Assembly: GCA_020161535.1 (NCBI GenBank)
Contig: JAIUNW010000013.1
Location: 1 to 64,000, forward strand
Direction: 5' to 3'
Length of the DNA: 64,000 nt
Source of the DNA: Bacteroidota bacterium
GTDB taxonomy: Bacteria > Bacteroidota > Bacteroidia > Chitinophagales > Chitinophagaceae
The notes beneath the pieces are model-generated. The model was not told the origin of the DNA. It was given only the letters and a program-made list of their open reading frames with translations, and did no database searches. Positions 6,150 through 14,995 of this stretch are shown here, one piece after another; the stretch's first letter is position 1, and the number at the start of each line of letters is the position of its first letter. Both the position numbers and the translations under genes were made by a program.

Positions 6150-8285
6150 TTAGGCTGTTTTGCGACGCTGGTTTACATACTGAATGATCTTCTGGCGAAG
6201 GTCATCGGGGCGGAAAGGCTTCGGAATGAAATCATTGAACCCTTTGTAAATCAAATCCGCCTGCATGTGGTCATACACCGCCGCCGTAAAGGCAATGATC
6301 GGCACATCAGATCCCATTCGCCTGATCCTCGACACCACACCAGCGCCATCGAGTTCGGGCATTTCCAAATCGACCAACAATAGGTCGAAGGGCTTGGTTT
6401 CAAAATGTTGAATGGCTTCGAGTCCGTTCACGGCTTCGGTAATATTTGCATTCCACTTACTGAGGAAACGACGAACAATCATCATATTAACCGGGTTGTC
6501 TTCTGCCACCAGGATACGCACATTCTCCAGGTCTTCAAATTTCATGGCGGGTTCTTCGATATAACTGTAACGAGTGGCTTCTACCGTCATGGTAAGCGTG
6601 AACGAGAAGGTGGAACCCTGACCCGGTTTGCTGTCGACCTTCAATTCACCACCCATCTTTTGTACGATGTATTGGCTGATGGCGAGGCCCAATCCGCTAC
6701 CGCCATACTTGCGCGTGGTCTCGGCATCGGTTTGGTAAAACTTGTCGAAGATGCGGTGTTGTTTATCAGGCGCAATTCCAATACCGGTGTCTTCAATGCT
6801 AAAGCAAAGCGTGATATTGGTGCTGCGTTTCATGAGCAACTTCACATCCAGTTGCACATGGCCTTCAGACGTAAACTTGATGGCATTCGACAACAAATTA
6901 TTCAGCACCTGGTGCAACCTCATTTCATCGCCCATTACCACCATCCCATTTACGGCGTCGAAATTGGTACGCAGGTCGAGGTTTTTTGCTGAAATCCTTC
7001 CGCGGAAATTCGCCACCACCTTTTGCAACAATTCATGCAGGTTATATGGCTCATTGGCCAGCTCCATTTTATCGGCTTCGAGCTTGCTGTAATCGAGAAT
7101 ATCGTTCACGAGTTCAAGCATATGCTCCGAAGAATGCTTGAGAATTTCCAGCATCTGCTTTTGGCTGTCGAGATAATGATCCTGGTACAACAGGTTGGTA
7201 CTGCCAATGATCGCATTGAGTGGGGTTCTCAATTCATGGCTCATATTGCTGAGGAAACGCGATTTCACTTTTGCGGCACGTTCCGCGCGTTCTTTTGCTT
7301 TGATTGTTTCCACCTCAGCAATGCGAACTTCGGTGATATCGAGTATACTTATTTTCACATAGCGCCGACGCTGGTGTTCGAATATGACAAAGTTCGCGTA
7401 GGCATACAGCGGCGCGCCTTCAGATGTCGAGAATTCCATATTACCGAACCAGGGTGAATGGCTGGTAAAACTCGAGGGACCAAATGCGCCCAGCCGCATG
7501 GCCGCTTCGTCGCCCAGTAAGCTGTTTACATCCATCAACATCACTGAATCTTTGTGCGGCAGCACAAACAGTTCCAATGCACGTTTATTGCAATCGGAAA
7601 TGAGTTGGGTTTCGAGGTCAACAATAAAGATGGCATCGAGCGATGTATTAAAAATGGTATCGCCGAGGGTCTTCTCCCCCATCAGGTCAATCTCTTTGTT
7701 GTTAAGGGTTTTGAGAATGGAATAAGCGACCAGTCCGGTGAGAATAAGGGATACAATAAGGTTAATCCTAAAATTATAGATATAGTGAATCTCGCCCTGG
7801 TAAGAGCTCGTTTTCGAATAAGGTGCTATTATATAGGTGATGCCGAAACAAACCAGCGTGGCAATTTCAGAGATGATCAGGTTTTTGCTGATTTTGGTAT
7901 CGATCAGGAAGATCATGGAGAAAATGATCGGAAAGAAATACATATACACGCCCGATCGCAGACCAACAAAATAACTGACGAACATCGCGCCAGCATTAAA
8001 ACTGATGATTACCAGCCACTTGGCAATGATCTCTTTTTTGTACAGCCGTAAGAAATGGGCCAGCAGCAGGGCTGAACAGGCCAATAGGCAGGCAAAAGCT
8101 GCACCATATTCTTTCATGACGGTGCAGAGAATCATATTCAACCCGGCAACCACCAAACCGATCTCGGTTAGTGATTTCAGGGGCGACAAAGGCGCATTTA
8201 CCTGTTTAAGGTAGTAGTCTTCAGCCGCCTTTTCCCAATATCCTGATATGACAGATAATATGTTGGTAGCTTTTTTCGTTTCCAT
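6150..8285 (-). CDS. Hybrid sensor histidine kinase / response regulator
   Basis: 711 residues. About six membrane helices span residues 40-192 with short loops, so the sensor is probably embedded in the inner membrane. A PAS-like domain follows (about 205-320). The HisKA helix has H350 in FLSNMSHELRTPLNA. The ATPase domain shows the N box (N467), DTGIG (499-503) and GSGLGLA (529-535). A C-terminal receiver (about 588-707) has E595-D596, phospho-acceptor D639 in LLLVDLEMP and K689. It is divergent from an HPt gene and a LytTR regulator gene, which together would complete a phosphorelay. The signal is unknown. Confidence 0.95.
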   Translation of the reverse strand: METKKATNILSVISGYWEKAAEDYYLKQVNAPLSPLKSLTEIGLVVAGLNMILCTVMKEYGAAFACLLACSALLLAHFLRLYKKEIIAKWLVIISFNAGAMFVSYFVGLRSGVYMYFFPIIFSMIFLIDTKISKNLIISEIATLVCFGITYIIAPYSKTSSYQGEIHYIYNFRINLIVSLILTGLVAYSILKTLNNKEIDLMGEKTLGDTIFNTSLDAIFIVDLETQLISDCNKRALELFVLPHKDSVMLMDVNSLLGDEAAMRLGAFGPSSFTSHSPWFGNMEFSTSEGAPLYAYANFVIFEHQRRRYVKISILDITEVRIAEVETIKAKERAERAAKVKSRFLSNMSHELRTPLNAIIGSTNLLYQDHYLDSQKQMLEILKHSSEHMLELVNDILDYSKLEADKMELANEPYNLHELLQKVVANFRGRISAKNLDLRTNFDAVNGMVVMGDEMRLHQVLNNLLSNAIKFTSEGHVQLDVKLLMKRSTNITLCFSIEDTGIGIAPDKQHRIFDKFYQTDAETTRKYGGSGLGLAISQYIVQKMGGELKVDSKPGQGSTFSFTLTMTVEATRYSYIEEPAMKFEDLENVRILVAEDNPVNMMIVRRFLSKWNANITEAVNGLEAIQHFETKPFDLLLVDLEMPELDGAGVVSRIRRMGSDVPIIAFTAAVYDHMQADLIYKGFNDFIPKPFRPDDLRQKIIQYVNQRRKTA

Positions 8286-8348
8286 TCTTGTTCGCCGTTA
8301 TACAGCGGCAGGAACTAAACGAATCCAGGAAACCAAAAATTGTATCTT

Positions 8349-8750
8349 ATGCAAACCAGTTCTACGGGATCTTTCGAACTAAGCAATGCATTCGATGTGC
8401 CTTTCCTCATGGAAATGCACGATGGTGACTTGTCAGCGATTTCAGCCATTTTGTCAACTTCTTCGCAACAAATAGCCGAAGAGTTTGAACGTTGTCTTAT
8501 TCTGGCAGAAAAAGGCGATTGCAGTGAGCTAAAACGTAGAATACACTTAGTAAAACCACTATGGGGTTATTGCGGACTTCCCGAGATGCAGGATCTGTAC
8601 CAGGGGTTGGAAGACTTCTTTGCACAGCATCCGAGTCCGGAGAGTATGCGAAACCGCCTGCAACTTGAGCATAGTAATATTACTGCCGGACTGCATCTGA
8701 TCAATACCGAGGCTTACCGGATTCATGAATATCTAAAACAACCTGCTTAA
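8349..8750 (+). CDS. HPt-domain phosphotransfer protein
   Basis: 133 residues from the ATG at 8349; a TTG nine bases upstream is in frame but less likely. The core motif RIHLVKPLWGYCGL fits the HPt pattern H-x-x-K-x(6)-G, so the His of RIHLVK would carry the phosphoryl group. The protein is otherwise helical, as expected for a four-helix bundle. Its stop overlaps the ATG of the LytTR regulator by one base. It is divergent from the hybrid kinase, so it probably shuttles phosphate from the kinase receiver to the LytTR receiver (inferred). Confidence 0.8.
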   Translation: MQTSSTGSFELSNAFDVPFLMEMHDGDLSAISAILSTSSQQIAEEFERCLILAEKGDCSELKRRIHLVKPLWGYCGLPEMQDLYQGLEDFFAQHPSPESMRNRLQLEHSNITAGLHLINTEAYRIHEYLKQPA

Positions 8751-9439
8751 TGAAACTGACCGCCGTTATTGTTGAAGATCTGTCTGTTGCTGCCGAGGTA
8801 CTGCAGAAATACTGCGTTAAGAGTGGCAAAGTAAATGTGTTGAATACATTCAATAGTATCAAAGACGCGCTGCCTTTTCTGTGCGACCAGGTGGTAGATG
8901 TGATCTTTCTGGATGTAGAAATGCCTGGAGGTACTGGTTTCGAACTGCTCGACAGCCTGCCCTATTCGCCCCAGGTGATCCTCACCACGTCTAAAACCGA
9001 ATATGCTTACAATGCATTCGAATACAATGTAACCGACTTTCTCAAAAAGCCTTTCACCTACCAGCGTTTTATCGATTCGCTCGGCAAGTTGAAAGAACAA
9101 TCAGAGAAGAAGGAAGCGGAGGAAGAGCTTTCGCATATTTACATCAAGAGCGATGGCAAACTGATTCGTTTGGAGAACGATGATATTCTCTATATCGAAA
9201 GCATGGGCGACTATGTAAAGTTCATCACCAACGAAAAAAAGATCATTACCCATAACACCATTAAAAACCTGACCTCAAAAATCAACCCTTCGGTTTTTTG
9301 CAAGGTTCACCGGTCTTATATCATCAACATGAATAAGATCTCTGACGTGCGGGAAAATATGCTCTATATCAAGGGGCAGATGATACCGATCAGTAAAGCG
9401 AACCGAAGCATGGTGATGAGTAGACTGAAAATAATTTAA
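8750..9439 (+). CDS. LytTR-family response regulator
   Basis: 229 residues. The N-terminal receiver (about 1-115) has E9-D10, phospho-acceptor D55 in FLDVEMPG, T80 and K100. The C-terminal LytTR DNA-binding domain (about 127-225) has IYIKSDGKLIRL, ILYIESMGDYVKF and VHRSYIINMNKI. It is translationally coupled to the HPt gene upstream. Known LytTR regulators bind direct repeats near promoters; no target is evident here. Confidence 0.95.
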   Translation: MKLTAVIVEDLSVAAEVLQKYCVKSGKVNVLNTFNSIKDALPFLCDQVVDVIFLDVEMPGGTGFELLDSLPYSPQVILTTSKTEYAYNAFEYNVTDFLKKPFTYQRFIDSLGKLKEQSEKKEAEEELSHIYIKSDGKLIRLENDDILYIESMGDYVKFITNEKKIITHNTIKNLTSKINPSVFCKVHRSYIINMNKISDVRENMLYIKGQMIPISKANRSMVMSRLKII

Positions 9440-9450
9440 CGAGATCGATT

Positions 9451-9497
9451 GTTTAAGGTTTAAAGTTTGAGGGTTTAAAGTTGCTCCGCGGGTGGAG
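9451..9497 (+). repeat. Dispersed 47-bp TTTAAGG-type repeat, copy 1
   Basis: Begins GTTTAAGGTTTAAAG, then GGGTTTAAAG and TTGCTCCGCGGGTGGAG. It closely matches the copies at 21521, 35873 and, in inverse orientation, 10010; 45058 is a partial copy. Confidence 0.8.
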
Positions 9498-9514
9498 ATT
9501 ACTATATTGAACAG

Positions 9515-9541
9515 GACCTGTCTTTGGACGGGTCTTTTTTT
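9515..9541 (+). terminator. Intrinsic terminator of the HPt-LytTR operon
   Basis: Stem GACCTGTC / GACGGGTC (one G-U) with loop TTTG, followed by seven T residues. Confidence 0.85.
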
Positions 9542-9831
9542 GTTTAGGGACTGATTTTCTTGATAATTGTTGGCATCTCCTGTCAATAAGGCCATCCAGG
9601 TGTAGTTCTACACTCCTCTCAATGGTAGTTCTGCGCCCATCTGAGGAGTAGGTCTAAACCCGCTATAGGTGTAGTTGTCTTGCCTATTTGTGTGCTTGTA
9701 CATCTGCCAACGACACACTTATCTGACATACTTATTAAGTAGTGCAATTTAAGTAGTGCGATAAGAACTTCTTTTCAATAGTAGGTATGTCTTTTTATTT
9801 AGCAGGCGCCTCCTCGCACAAAGTAATACCC

Positions 9832-9894
9832 CTTCTCAGTAAGAAGATATTTCTTCTCAGATAGAAGATACTCCTTCTCAGAAAGTAAAACGCT
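9832..9894. repeat. 21-base tandem repeat, three units, each with internal symmetry
   Basis: Units start at 9832, 9853 and 9874 with CTTCTCAG. The first two contain an inverted pair CTTCT...AGAAG, so each can form a small hairpin; the third has decayed. Confidence 0.7.
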
Positions 9895-10009
9895 TCAAAA
9901 ATTGTTCTGCTTCCGCTGAAGCCGTCGTCAACGCAACGCAAAAACATTCACCCAAATTCCTTGAATATCCCCCCAAAAGAATGCCTATAGTTTATTGATT
10001 ACCTACGCA

Positions 10010-10049
10010 CGCGGAGCAACCTTAAACCCTTAAACCTGAAACCTTAAAC
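10010..10049 (-). repeat. Dispersed TTTAAGG-type repeat, copy 2 (inverted)
   Basis: Read on the minus strand it gives GTTTAAGGTTTCAGG, then GGGTTTAAGG and TTGCTCCGCG. With copy 1 it forms an inverted pair about 510 bases apart. Shorter relics (CCTTAAAC, ACGAAGTATT twice) follow to about 10080. Confidence 0.8.
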
Positions 10050-10245
10050 ACGAAGTATTTAACCCTTAAATACGAAGTATTCTCATCGTCTTTTTATTCC
10101 TTATCGTCGATCATTTTGTACCAGTTGGCTAATAAACTCGTTTCCCGGCAGGCTATGCACGAATTTAGCCCTAGGTTGCTTTTCTCGTCAATGCCTGTTG
10201 TATCTAGGAGGTGTTTCTACACTACCTGATGTCAACAGGTTTTTT

Positions 10246-11262
10246 TTATGCTTCCAGCCAGTGCAAAATCGCGGCACTCACTTTGGGCGCTTCCACCAGG
10301 AAGCCATCGTGGCCATAAGGCGAATCGATTTCGATATAACTGGCATTGGGTAGGATGGCAGCCATTTTGCGCTGTTCTTCCGGCGGACAAAGCAAATCGC
10401 TTGTAATCCCCATCAGCAAAGTAGGTTGTTGAATTGTTTTAAGCACCGCGGCGGCATTATCGGCGCGGTGGCGGGCTATTTGGTGACTATCCATCGCTTT
10501 GGTCAGCAGCCAGTAACTCTGCGCGTTAAACCGACTCACCAACTTATCGGCCTGGTAACGGATATAAGAAGCTGCTTTGAAGCCATCCGTCTTGTTGATA
10601 TCAGTGTCTGATTGCTGTTGCACCATGGCCGTATAATTGCGATACGTGAGCATACCAATGGCGCGCGCCGTGCGCAGACCGCTTTTACCTGCATCGGGCC
10701 GCGGCTCCTGCCAACTCGCATCGGCTTCAATCGCCAACCGCTGGCTCTCGTGAATAGCAATCCCCCAGGCACTCTCGGCCGCCGACGTTGCAATCAAAAA
10801 GAGCCGCTTGATCTGCGCCGGCTCCATCAGGGCCCATTCCAACACCTGGTAACCACCCATGCTTCCCCCCATGCAGATGGCAATGGCCGTAATGCCAAGG
10901 TGTTTACGCAGCAAAATATGCGCCCGCACCTGGTCGCGAATGGTCACCAGCGGAAATTGACGATAATAGGGTTGCCCCGTGCGCGGATCATTACTCAGCG
11001 GGCCACTGCTGCCATAACAGGAACCGATGATATTGGCGCAAACGATAAAGTATTTCGAGGGATCGATGGCAGCATGGGCACCCACCACCCCGGGCCACCA
11101 GGCCGCTGCATCGGCATTGGCCGTTAGGGCGTGACAAACCCAAACCACGTTCGTCCCGCTTTCATGGAGGGTCCCATACGTGTAATAAGCGATCTCCAGT
11201 TCGGGTAGCACCTCCCCGTTCTCCAGCACAAATTCTTCTTTCGATACAAAACGATGCAGCAT
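10246..11262 (-). CDS. metX: Homoserine O-acyltransferase (MetX family)
   Basis: 338 residues, an alpha/beta hydrolase that acylates homoserine in methionine synthesis. The nucleophile elbow is GGSMGG with S134; D289 in TSDLLCPPE and H318 in YGHDGF complete the triad. WVCHALTANADAA and NIIGSCYGSSGP are typical MetX motifs. Acetyl- versus succinyl-CoA preference cannot be settled from the sequence. It is divergent from the OsmC and metZ-like genes with a 56-base gap, so both steps from homoserine to homocysteine sit together. No SAM-riboswitch space exists upstream. Confidence 0.92.
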   Translation of the reverse strand: MLHRFVSKEEFVLENGEVLPELEIAYYTYGTLHESGTNVVWVCHALTANADAAAWWPGVVGAHAAIDPSKYFIVCANIIGSCYGSSGPLSNDPRTGQPYYRQFPLVTIRDQVRAHILLRKHLGITAIAICMGGSMGGYQVLEWALMEPAQIKRLFLIATSAAESAWGIAIHESQRLAIEADASWQEPRPDAGKSGLRTARAIGMLTYRNYTAMVQQQSDTDINKTDGFKAASYIRYQADKLVSRFNAQSYWLLTKAMDSHQIARHRADNAAAVLKTIQQPTLLMGITSDLLCPPEEQRKMAAILPNASYIEIDSPYGHDGFLVEAPKVSAAILHWLEA

Positions 11263-11288
11263 GACTGCAAAATAAACGCTCCCACCGT

Positions 11289-11296
11289 TACCTTTG
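11289..11296 (+). promoter_or_regulatory. -7 box TACCTTTG before the OsmC gene
   Basis: Exact TAnnTTTG match, 22 bases before the ATG at 11319. It probably drives OsmC and the metZ-like gene together. Confidence 0.5.
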
Positions 11297-11318
11297 AAGA
11301 GAAATTTAAAAAACAGCT

Positions 11319-11738
11319 ATGGTTACCATCGATATCATTCGCAAAGAAGGCGATTTTGGTTTTGAAGCAACAGACGCAGCCGGTAATTCTCTCCGCATGG
11401 ATACCAGTCCGGAGACCGGCGGAAACAATTTCGGCGTTCGCCCCATGCAGGCCCTGCTAATGGGCCTCGGCGGCTGCTCGGGCATTGATGTGATCAGTAT
11501 TCTCAAAAAACAACGCCAGGACGTCAAAGATTTTTCCATGCATATTGAAGCCGAACGCGAAACGGGTAAGGAACCCGCTCTGTGGACCGATGCAAAAATT
11601 ATTTTCACCCTTAGTGGCAATATCGACGTCGATAAAGCAGAACGCGCCGTTCAACTGTCGATGGATAAATACTGTTCGGTAGCAGAAACCCTGCGTCGCG
11701 CCGGTACCAATATTTCGTGGGAAGTAAAAGTTCAATAA
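11319..11738 (+). CDS. OsmC-family protein
   Basis: 139 residues. The OsmC/Ohr fold is indicated by RPMQALLMGLGGCSGIDV with C53 and by KYCSVAETL with C119, the two cysteines used in peroxide reduction by characterised members. Length is typical. It stands three bases before the metZ-like gene, so the two are one operon. That pairing suggests a link to sulfur metabolism or thiol stress, but its substrate is not shown. Confidence 0.9.
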   Translation: MVTIDIIRKEGDFGFEATDAAGNSLRMDTSPETGGNNFGVRPMQALLMGLGGCSGIDVISILKKQRQDVKDFSMHIEAERETGKEPALWTDAKIIFTLSGNIDVDKAERAVQLSMDKYCSVAETLRRAGTNISWEVKVQ

Positions 11739-11741
11739 ACC

Positions 11742-12914
11742 ATGCATCCAGTTACCCGTGCCATTCGCAGCCAGGTAGATCGCACCAACGAAATGGAACA
11801 TGCACAACCCCTGTTCCTGACCAGTAGTTTTTGTTTTGATAACGCAGAAGAAATGCGCGCCGCTTTCGCGGATGAAAACGACGACAATATTTACAGTCGA
11901 TTCAGCAATCCCAATGTGCAGGAATTTGTAGACCGGATGTGTGCCCTCGAAGGCACCGAAGCGGGCTTCGCCACTGCTTCGGGCATGAGCGCCATCTTTG
12001 CAAGCTTCATGACTTTTCTGAAACAAGGCGATCACCTGTTGAGTTGCCGGAGCATTTTCGGTAGCACCCATACCGTCATCACGAAATACTTACCCAAATA
12101 CGGCATCAGTCATAGTTATGTGGACGCAGCCGCGGATAGCCGTGCCTGGGAAGCAGCCATCCGCCCGGAAACAAAAATGATTTACCTCGAAACGCCAACA
12201 AATCCCGCACTCGAAGTGATTGACCTGGCGGCGGTGTCGGCACTGGCAAAAAAACACAACCTGTTACTGAATGTTGACAATTGTTTTGCTACGCCAATTG
12301 CGCAACAACCTGTTCAGTATGGCGCTGATCTGATTGTTCATTCTGCCACCAAATGGCTCGACGGACAAGGACGGGTATTAGGCGGTATCGTGCTGGGTAA
12401 AAAAGAACTGATCAAAGAAATTTATCTTTTCTGCCGGAGTACCGGTCCCTCCCTATCTCCTTTCAATGCCTGGTTGTTGAGCCGTAGCCTCGAAACCCTG
12501 GAAGTACGGATGGACCGGCATGCCGCATCGGCGTTCAGCATTGCCAAAGCGCTCGAAAACCATCCGTCCTTGGCCTGGGTGAAATACCCTTTCCTGCCAA
12601 CGCATCCACAATATGCCATTGCTACAAAACAAATGACCAATGGGGGTGGCATCGTTTGTTTTGAATTGAAAGGCGGCTTGTCTGCCGGCAAACAATTTCT
12701 CGACGCTTTGAAGCTGTTGAGCCTCACGGCCAACCTGGGCGATACGCGCAGTATTGCCTCACATCCTGCCAGCACTACCCATGCAAAACTGAGCGAAGCT
12801 GAGCGACAAGCAGTGGGCATCAGCAGCGGATTGATCCGTATTTCAGTGGGACTTGAACATCCTGATGATATATTGGCCGATATCAAACAAGCGCTTGACC
12901 AATTGCCCGCTTAA
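11742..12914 (+). CDS. metZ: PLP-dependent O-acylhomoserine sulfhydrylase-like enzyme
   Basis: 390 residues of the Cys/Met-metabolism PLP family (fold type I). The Schiff-base lysine is K204 in HSATKWLDGQGR. YSRFSNPNV, GMSAIFASFM and TPTNPALEV are standard substrate and PLP contacts. Pairing with metX favours direct sulfhydrylation to homocysteine, with cystathionine gamma-synthase as the alternative. The DGQGR variant after the lysine is typical of the MetZ group. The start follows the OsmC stop by three bases. Confidence 0.88.
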   Translation: MHPVTRAIRSQVDRTNEMEHAQPLFLTSSFCFDNAEEMRAAFADENDDNIYSRFSNPNVQEFVDRMCALEGTEAGFATASGMSAIFASFMTFLKQGDHLLSCRSIFGSTHTVITKYLPKYGISHSYVDAAADSRAWEAAIRPETKMIYLETPTNPALEVIDLAAVSALAKKHNLLLNVDNCFATPIAQQPVQYGADLIVHSATKWLDGQGRVLGGIVLGKKELIKEIYLFCRSTGPSLSPFNAWLLSRSLETLEVRMDRHAASAFSIAKALENHPSLAWVKYPFLPTHPQYAIATKQMTNGGGIVCFELKGGLSAGKQFLDALKLLSLTANLGDTRSIASHPASTTHAKLSEAERQAVGISSGLIRISVGLEHPDDILADIKQALDQLPA

Positions 12915-13042
12915 TATGTGTAGCATACCGTTTAACAGGTTTGCTTCACCGGCCTAAAACAATTGTTATACGCGCGGTATAGTGGAGAACAAATCAATCG
13001 CCGCTAGAAAATTGGGCGATACCATCCGAACTGTCTATACCC

Positions 13043-14446
13043 TCAAGACAGCCCGATTTCATAGTGCAACTCGGGAATCTCTATGTCTACAAAGCCTTTT
13101 TGGTAGAGTCTCTGTTTAAAGGCTTTTTGCACGTCGTATTCGCCATGTACCAGGAACAAACGCTTCACCTGTTTGGGATCCTGGCAGGCCAGGAACTGGC
13201 TCAGGTCTTCGTAATCGCCGTGCGCACTCATGCTCCTGATAGAGCCAATACTGGCATTTACTTCGTGTTCGAGTCCGAAGATCGACACCATTTTCTTGCC
13301 CGCCATCAGGCGGCCGCCGAGCGATTGTGGCTCACAATAACCGACCAATAAAATGCCGTTTCGGCTGTTTTCAATATTGTTGGAGATATGGTGTTTAACG
13401 CGACCCGCTTCGGCCATGCCGCTGGCAGAAATAATCACACAGGGTTCATTTCTGAAGTTGAGCTGTTTCGACTCCTCAACGGTTTTGACGTATTTGAGTC
13501 CGGCGAAACGAAACGGATCATCGTCCTTTTCCAACACTTTCTGGATCGTTTTATTAAAATACTGCGGAAAGCGTTTAACCACTTCGGTGGCTTCAATACT
13601 CAGGGGACTATCAAGGAAATAATCGAGCGACGGCAATCTTCTTTCTATTTCGAGTTGGTTGAGTGAGTACAAAATCTCCTGGGTCCTGCCAACACTAAAT
13701 GCGGGAATAATCAATTTGCCTTTTTGCTGCAGGCAGATCTTTTCAATCCAATAGAGCAGTTGATCGGGCGTGGTAGATTGCATTTCATGCAGGCTATTGC
13801 CATAGGTAGATTCCAGCAAAATATAATCGGCCTGGGGAAATGTTTCGGGCGAACGAAGAATCACATCGCGATAGCGACCCACATCACCACTGAAGCTGAT
13901 TTGTTCCGTAACGCCATTCTCGGTCACTTTCAAATGCACCGCTGCACTGCCAATGATATGACCGGCATCGGTGTAGAGCACTTCTAGTCCGTCGCCAATT
14001 TTCGTCCACTCGCCATATTGTACCGGTTTAAAGTATTGCATGGCTTTGGCCGCATCTTCACTGGTGTACAGTGGTTTCACATAAGGCTGACCGGAGGCCG
14101 CTCGTTTTTTGTTGATGTATTTGGCGTCTTCTTCCTGGATATGGGCGGAGTCTTCGAGCAGAATCGTTGCGAGATCTTTGGTTGCAGGTGTGCAATAGAT
14201 GGGCCCTTTAAATCCTTCATAGACCAGTTTGGGAATCAATCCGCAGTGGTCGATATGTGCATGCGAAAGCAGCAGGATATCCACTTCGGCGGGAACAAAG
14301 CCCCAGTTTCGGTTAAGCATGTCCGTGTCTTTGCCCATGCCCTGAAACATACCGCAATCGAACAATATTTTTCTACCGTCTTTCAGTGTCAACAAATGTT
14401 TAGAGCCGGTAACGGTGCGAGCCGCGCCGTGGAATGCCATTTTCAT
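13043..14446 (-). CDS. Metallo-beta-lactamase/beta-CASP RNase (CPSF-like)
   Basis: 467 residues. The metal motif is H62-A-H64-I-D66-H67, with further ligands in GHIIGSAAV and FSGDVGRY. A beta-CASP insert follows (IPAFSVGRTQEILY, then VIISASGMAEAGRVKHHI), and the C-terminal motif is SAHGDYEDL. This is the layout of bacterial CPSF73-like RNA nucleases. No KH domain is attached, so this is not the archaeal type. It overlaps the DUF4442 gene upstream by four bases (ATGA), showing translational coupling. Confidence 0.92.
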   Translation of the reverse strand: MKMAFHGAARTVTGSKHLLTLKDGRKILFDCGMFQGMGKDTDMLNRNWGFVPAEVDILLLSHAHIDHCGLIPKLVYEGFKGPIYCTPATKDLATILLEDSAHIQEEDAKYINKKRAASGQPYVKPLYTSEDAAKAMQYFKPVQYGEWTKIGDGLEVLYTDAGHIIGSAAVHLKVTENGVTEQISFSGDVGRYRDVILRSPETFPQADYILLESTYGNSLHEMQSTTPDQLLYWIEKICLQQKGKLIIPAFSVGRTQEILYSLNQLEIERRLPSLDYFLDSPLSIEATEVVKRFPQYFNKTIQKVLEKDDDPFRFAGLKYVKTVEESKQLNFRNEPCVIISASGMAEAGRVKHHISNNIENSRNGILLVGYCEPQSLGGRLMAGKKMVSIFGLEHEVNASIGSIRSMSAHGDYEDLSQFLACQDPKQVKRLFLVHGEYDVQKAFKQRLYQKGFVDIEIPELHYEIGLS

Positions 14447-14931
14447 GATGATTTCTTTTTAAAAGACCAGGTAATATGAAAAGAAGCAACAGGTTCGCCT
14501 TTGTCATTGACGCCCTCTGCCCTTGCTATGATCGTTTGTGCTTCACCGGTAGTAACCGCTTTTTCAACCGCGTCAGCAATAGCGAGGCCATCGTTGCAAC
14601 GGAAAGTGGTGAGCCCGGTGGCTTTCTTGGTAAACTTCGCTTCCATGCCTACCACCAGCATCGATACCGCTGGATTGCGCTTATAGGTATGCGCCATGGC
14701 CAATACGCCCGTGCTCATTTCAGCCGCCATGGCCAGGCAGGCAAAATAAGTAGACTTGAAAGGATTGGTGGAAAACCATTTGTAGGGAATCGTTATTTCG
14801 GCCGAGGCAGCCGACACTGATTTGACCCGAACACCCGAGAAATAAGCGGCTGGTATTTTCGATAATAGAAAAAGCCTGAACTTAATTGGATGCAGTAGCA
14901 AATCGTTAAAAGCCTTCACTCCATCGGCCAT
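14443..14931 (-). CDS. DUF4442 hotdog-fold protein
   Basis: 162 residues. Motifs fit the YiiD_C/DUF4442 group of hotdog-fold thioesterase-like proteins: PYKWFSTNPFKSTYFACLAM and an AAEMSTGVLAM helix. Members are cytosolic and probably act on acyl-CoA or acyl-ACP, but the substrate is unknown. The gene is coupled to the beta-CASP nuclease gene downstream and lies 64 bases after lysA. Confidence 0.82.
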   Translation of the reverse strand: MADGVKAFNDLLLHPIKFRLFLLSKIPAAYFSGVRVKSVSAASAEITIPYKWFSTNPFKSTYFACLAMAAEMSTGVLAMAHTYKRNPAVSMLVVGMEAKFTKKATGLTTFRCNDGLAIADAVEKAVTTGEAQTIIARAEGVNDKGEPVASFHITWSFKKKSS

Positions 14932-14995
14932 TGACTAGCGTTTACAGTAGAGTTGAAGGTAGCTAAGAAAGTCGAATATCAAAAGTTTGGAACTG

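Larger units (their letters stand above)
9440..10245. other. 0.8-kb repeat-rich intergenic region
   Basis: No gene is supported. It contains a copy of the dispersed TTTAAGG repeat at 9451-9497, a terminator at 9515-9541, a 14-base palindrome GTGTAGTTCTACAC at 9600-9613, a 21-base tandem repeat at 9832-9894, and an inverted copy of the dispersed repeat at 10010-10049. A sequence resembling the palindrome (GGTGTTTCTACAC) recurs near 10210. Confidence 0.7.

Noticed and set aside
5974..6153. 59-codon open frame (MNLVFISLPGG...) at the kinase 3' end.
   Set aside because: No similarity recognised, it overlaps the kinase stop, and no promoter box precedes it; chance is the simplest reading.
10010..11320. 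SAM riboswitch for the methionine genes.
   Set aside because: Only 56 bases separate the divergent metX and OsmC starts, too short for a SAM aptamer, and no aptamer motif is visible.
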